From NCBI GenBank assembly GCA_035464115.1, contig DATHSN010000223.1:1-16077 (forward strand): a stretch of 16,077 nt of DNA, read 5' to 3'. How positions within the stretch are numbered: position 1 is the stretch's first letter; each line of letters begins with the position of its first letter. The notes under the pieces are model-generated. The model made no database searches. It was given only the letters and a program-made list of their open reading frames with translations, and was not told where the DNA came from. This document shows positions 13,943 through 16,077 of the stretch, one piece after another. The stretch comes from DATHSN01 sp035464115 (GTDB taxonomy: Bacteria; Actinomycetota; Acidimicrobiia; Acidimicrobiales; SKKL01). The translations under genes were made by a program, and so were the position numbers.

Positions 13943-15181
13943 TCAGCGGCCGGCGCCGGTCACCTCCGAGGGTGCCCACGCGCCATCGCCGTGGAGCACG
14001 CCGCGACCCCACCGCCGGGGGGTGAGGGCGATGGCGCGGGGCGAGTCCTCGAACAGCCACCGGCCCACGTGGGCGCGGGTCCACGGGGAGGCGTCGATGA
14101 CCCGCAGGGCCGCGTCGGCGCGACCCGGCGAGGCCATCACCCGCGAGAGGCGCGCCGACATGCGGTGGTCGGCCACCAGCTCGTGGCGAGCGGCCGCCGC
14201 GTAGCGCTCGGCGAGCTCGCCCCCACGGTGGGGGCCCAGCGCGACGATCGTCTCGGCGGCGAGGCGTCCGGTGAGCAGCGCCTGACCGATGCCCTCGCCG
14301 GTGAACACGTCGGTGGCCGCTGCCGCGTCACCCACGAGGGCGACCGGGCCCACGCCGAGCGGGGCGCGGTCGATGCGGGCGGGGATGGGCCAGGCCCGGT
14401 GCGGCGCCTCGGGACGGGCGGCGGGGCCGAGCACCTCGCGGATGCGGGGACGGGCCAGCAGCTGCGGCCACCAGCGCTTCATCGCGCCGCCGTCGAGGCG
14501 GTCGCCCCGCTCGGCCATGAACCCGACGTTGGCACCACCGTCGGGGAGCGGGAACGACCACACGTAGCCGGGCAGGAGGTCGGCCTCGAACCACACGTGC
14601 AGCTCGGCGGCGGCCGGGCCGACGCCGGTGAGGTACTGCCGGAACGCGTGCCACTCACCCCGGTAGCCGGGCTCGGCGAGCCCGAGGGCGCGGCGCAGCG
14701 GCGACCACGCCCCGTCGGCGCCCACCGCCACGCGCGCCGCGATGGTGCCGAGGCGGTCGACCCGGAGCACCACCCCATCGTCGACGATGGAGGCGTCGAG
14801 GAGCTCGGCGCCCTCCTCGAGGTGCGCGCCGGCGCGGCGGGCGAGCTCGACGAGGGCGAGATCGAGGTCGATGCGGCGGGCGATCGCCGCGTAGGCGCCC
14901 GGCCCGTGAGGCAGCGGGAGCCGCACCTCCCGCCCGCCGGGTGCGTGGATCACCGCACCGTGGGCCGGGTGCCACGAGGGCACCGCCGCGGGATCGAGCC
15001 CGAGGGAGGCGAGCTCACGCAGGGCGAGCGTGGTGAGCCCGTCGCCGCAGGTCTTGTCGCGGGGGAACGTCGCCCGGTCGATCACGAGCACCGAGGCGCC
15101 GGATCGGGCGAGGGTGGTGGCGGCGGCGGCGCCGGCCGGACCCGCCCCGACGACGACGGCGTCGACGACGATGTCAGCCAT
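13943..15181 (-). CDS. Geranylgeranyl reductase-family FAD oxidoreductase (MenJ-like)
   Basis: The 412-residue protein has the FAD-binding GAGPAG at 12-17, the family hallmark FPRDKTCGDGL at 39-49, GADGAWSPLR at 154-163 and GDAAAATDVFTGEGIGQAL at 284-302. This is the geranylgeranyl reductase family of the PHBH fold. Members saturate isoprenoid chains; mycobacterial MenJ, which it resembles from memory, reduces one isoprene unit of menaquinone. A hydrophobic pocket is expected, but no transmembrane segment is seen. The ATG at 15181 lies three residues before the first beta strand; the frame stays open upstream to 15565, but that part overlaps the next gene and is rejected. No strong SD is visible. 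It lies 49 bases after the small HTH-like gene and may be cotranscribed with it. Confidence 0.92.
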   Translation of the reverse strand: MADIVVDAVVVGAGPAGAAAATTLARSGASVLVIDRATFPRDKTCGDGLTTLALRELASLGLDPAAVPSWHPAHGAVIHAPGGREVRLPLPHGPGAYAAIARRIDLDLALVELARRAGAHLEEGAELLDASIVDDGVVLRVDRLGTIAARVAVGADGAWSPLRRALGLAEPGYRGEWHAFRQYLTGVGPAAAELHVWFEADLLPGYVWSFPLPDGGANVGFMAERGDRLDGGAMKRWWPQLLARPRIREVLGPAARPEAPHRAWPIPARIDRAPLGVGPVALVGDAAAATDVFTGEGIGQALLTGRLAAETIVALGPHRGGELAERYAAAARHELVADHRMSARLSRVMASPGRADAALRVIDASPWTRAHVGRWLFEDSPRAIALTPRRWGRGVLHGDGAWAPSEVTGAGR

Positions 15182-15230
15182 GGTGTGGCCCCACGGCGTC
15201 GGCGCAACGGGCGGGGGGCACCGCGGGAGG

Positions 15231-15620
15231 CTAGGACGCCCGGGGGTCGGACACCCAGCCGGGGCGGCGGGCCGCGGGATGACGGCTGCGGGCGGCCCCG
15301 AGCGGGTCGAGAGCGGCGCCGAGGGTGGCCGGGCCCCGGGGCGCGGCGGGGTCGCCGGCGGCCCGGGCCAGATCGAGCCAGGGGGTGCCCGGTGCCAGCT
15401 CGAGCAGGCGCACGGGAGCGAGCGCGGGGTGCAGCCACCCTCCCTCGAGCGCCTCGAGGCGGCGGTCGCCGATGCCGAGGCGCGCCGCCCACGTCGGTGC
15501 CGAGGCGCCCGCCGCGGCGCGCCCCGCCAGCGCCGCCGCCCCGACCTCGCCGTGGGGCCGTCCACGCGCCGTGAGCTCGGCGGCCACGCGCGCCTCGAGG
15601 CGGCGCAGGTGCCGTCTCAT
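15231..15620 (-). CDS. Small hypothetical protein, possible HTH partner
   Basis: The 129-residue basic protein is rich in Ala, Arg, Pro and Leu. ATG 15620 overlaps the TGA of the upstream gene (TGATG), which fixes the start and implies coupling. Residues 43-65 (TWAARLGIGDRRLEALEGGW) read like a helix-turn-helix with a LxALExGxLHP-type second helix, as in small XRE-like proteins. The following HPALAPVRLLEL is probably a third helix. The C-terminal 35 residues are Ala/Arg/Pro-rich and likely disordered. I do not recognise a family. Coupling to a sigma-like protein suggests a regulatory pair. The alternative, that it is non-coding shadow, is less likely because the overlap and the DNA-binding-like pattern agree. 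Confidence 0.6.
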   Translation of the reverse strand: MRRHLRRLEARVAAELTARGRPHGEVGAAALAGRAAAGASAPTWAARLGIGDRRLEALEGGWLHPALAPVRLLELAPGTPWLDLARAAGDPAAPRGPATLGAALDPLGAARSRHPAARRPGWVSDPRAS

Positions 15621-16077
15621 GCCGCCGACCGTCCGGTGCCGGGCGGCTCCAGCAGCGCCAGGTCGGTGAGCGGCGCGAAGCGCTCGTCGGCGCCGACGAC
15701 GTCGGCGAGGCGACGCCGGCCCCGGGTGGCGATCTGGCGCACCGAGTCGGGCTGCAGGCCGACCTCGCCGGCCACGGTGCGCGCCGGCGACGGATCGCCC
15801 TGCTGCTGCTGTTGGCGGTAGCGCAACCAGACGTCGGCATCGCGCTCGGACACCGCCACGGCGAGCGCGTCGAGCAGCAGCGCGCACCTCGCATCGTGGG
15901 CCGCGAGCCGGGCCAGGGTGATCAACGGCGCCTCGTCGAGCCCGGCCGGCAGCACGGCGACCGGCTCGTCGCCGAGGCGAGCCTCGTCGAGGGGGCGGTG
16001 GTGCTGGCCGATGACCTGCGCGAGCCGGGCGGTGAGGCGACTCTCGGCCCACCGCCACGGGGTGGCGCCACCCCGTG
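15617..16077 (-). CDS. Sigma-region-4-like HTH protein, 5' end cut by window edge
   Basis: The leftward frame is open from the right edge to the TGA at 15619-15617, giving 152 visible residues; the start lies outside the window. Internal GTG 15955 is therefore probably not the true start. The middle (LITLARLAAHDARCALLLDALAVAVSERDADVWLRYR) is helical, resembling sigma-factor region 2/3 spacing. RTVAGEVGLQPDSVRQIATRGRRRLADVV near the C-terminus is a classic sigma-70 region-4 type helix-turn-helix. A run of five Gln (RQQQQQGD) lies just before it. It probably binds DNA or RNA polymerase as a sigma-like or activator protein; I cannot tell which. Downstream is the coupled 129-residue gene. Confidence 0.68.
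   Translation of the reverse strand, partial: RGGATPWRWAESRLTARLAQVIGQHHRPLDEARLGDEPVAVLPAGLDEAPLITLARLAAHDARCALLLDALAVAVSERDADVWLRYRQQQQQGDPSPARTVAGEVGLQPDSVRQIATRGRRRLADVVGADERFAPLTDLALLEPPGTGRSAA
16056..16077. repeat. 22-base perfect palindrome at the right edge
   Basis: The final 22 bases are perfectly self-complementary: the half-site CACGGGGTGGC is followed immediately by its reverse complement. It lies inside the sigma-like coding frame, encoding Arg-Gly-Gly-Ala-Thr-Pro on the leftward strand. Whether it extends beyond the edge cannot be seen. Confidence 0.6.

Noticed and set aside
13889..15574. A 561-codon + strand frame opposite the MenJ-like gene.
   Set aside because: Gly/Glu/Arg/Val-rich antisense shadow; the opposite strand carries a complete FAD-enzyme signature set.

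Overview
The window reads as ordinary chromosome from a very GC-rich actinobacterium, by eye well above 65 % G+C with G or C in nearly every third codon position. Two LLM-class (F420-type) flavin oxidoreductases, a FadD19-like acyl-CoA synthetase, a WS/DGAT acyltransferase, an NMO-family flavoenzyme and a MenJ-like geranylgeranyl reductase fit a lipid- or steroid-metabolising actinobacterium. An Acidimicrobiia-like origin is my best guess, from gene content and not from a marker gene. I see no rRNA, tRNA, insertion sequence, prophage or CRISPR array.

Layout. Positions 1-4133 hold a leftward operon, listed in order of transcription: a small hypothetical protein, an LLM oxidoreductase, a short-chain dehydrogenase, a DUF2207-type membrane protein (TGATG coupling to the dehydrogenase) and a gene running off the left edge. 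A 62-residue small protein (4292-4480) diverges from it. That gene converges on a second leftward operon (4496-8172): alpha/beta hydrolase, PAP2 phosphatase (GTGA overlap), DsbA-fold protein and WS/DGAT acyltransferase. A hairpin that contains both stop codons separates the converging genes. An NTF2-like protein (about 8264-8647) and a lipoprotein (8800-9534) point right. A leftward acyl-CoA synthetase (9587-11203) diverges from a rightward pair: an 82-residue protein and an LLM oxidoreductase (11424-12722). The last block (12732-16077) is leftward: a sigma-like helix-turn-helix protein cut by the right edge, a small partner protein (TGATG coupling), a MenJ-like reductase and an NMO-family flavoenzyme preceded by a strong hairpin.

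How the genes may work together. The 4496-8172 operon pairs a possible phosphatidate phosphatase (PAP2) with an enzyme family that esterifies diacylglycerol (WS/DGAT), plus a hydrolase. It could be a compact storage-lipid module. The synthetase, the two LLM enzymes, the dehydrogenase and the NMO-family enzyme resemble activation and redox steps of fatty-acid, sterol or polycyclic side-chain catabolism; no substrate can be fixed from sequence. No gene-free stretch exceeds 300 bases. The least conventional features are DNA-level: the stop-codon-embracing hairpin, the long hairpin before the NMO gene, a 22-base perfect palindrome at the right edge, and a possible ATC start.
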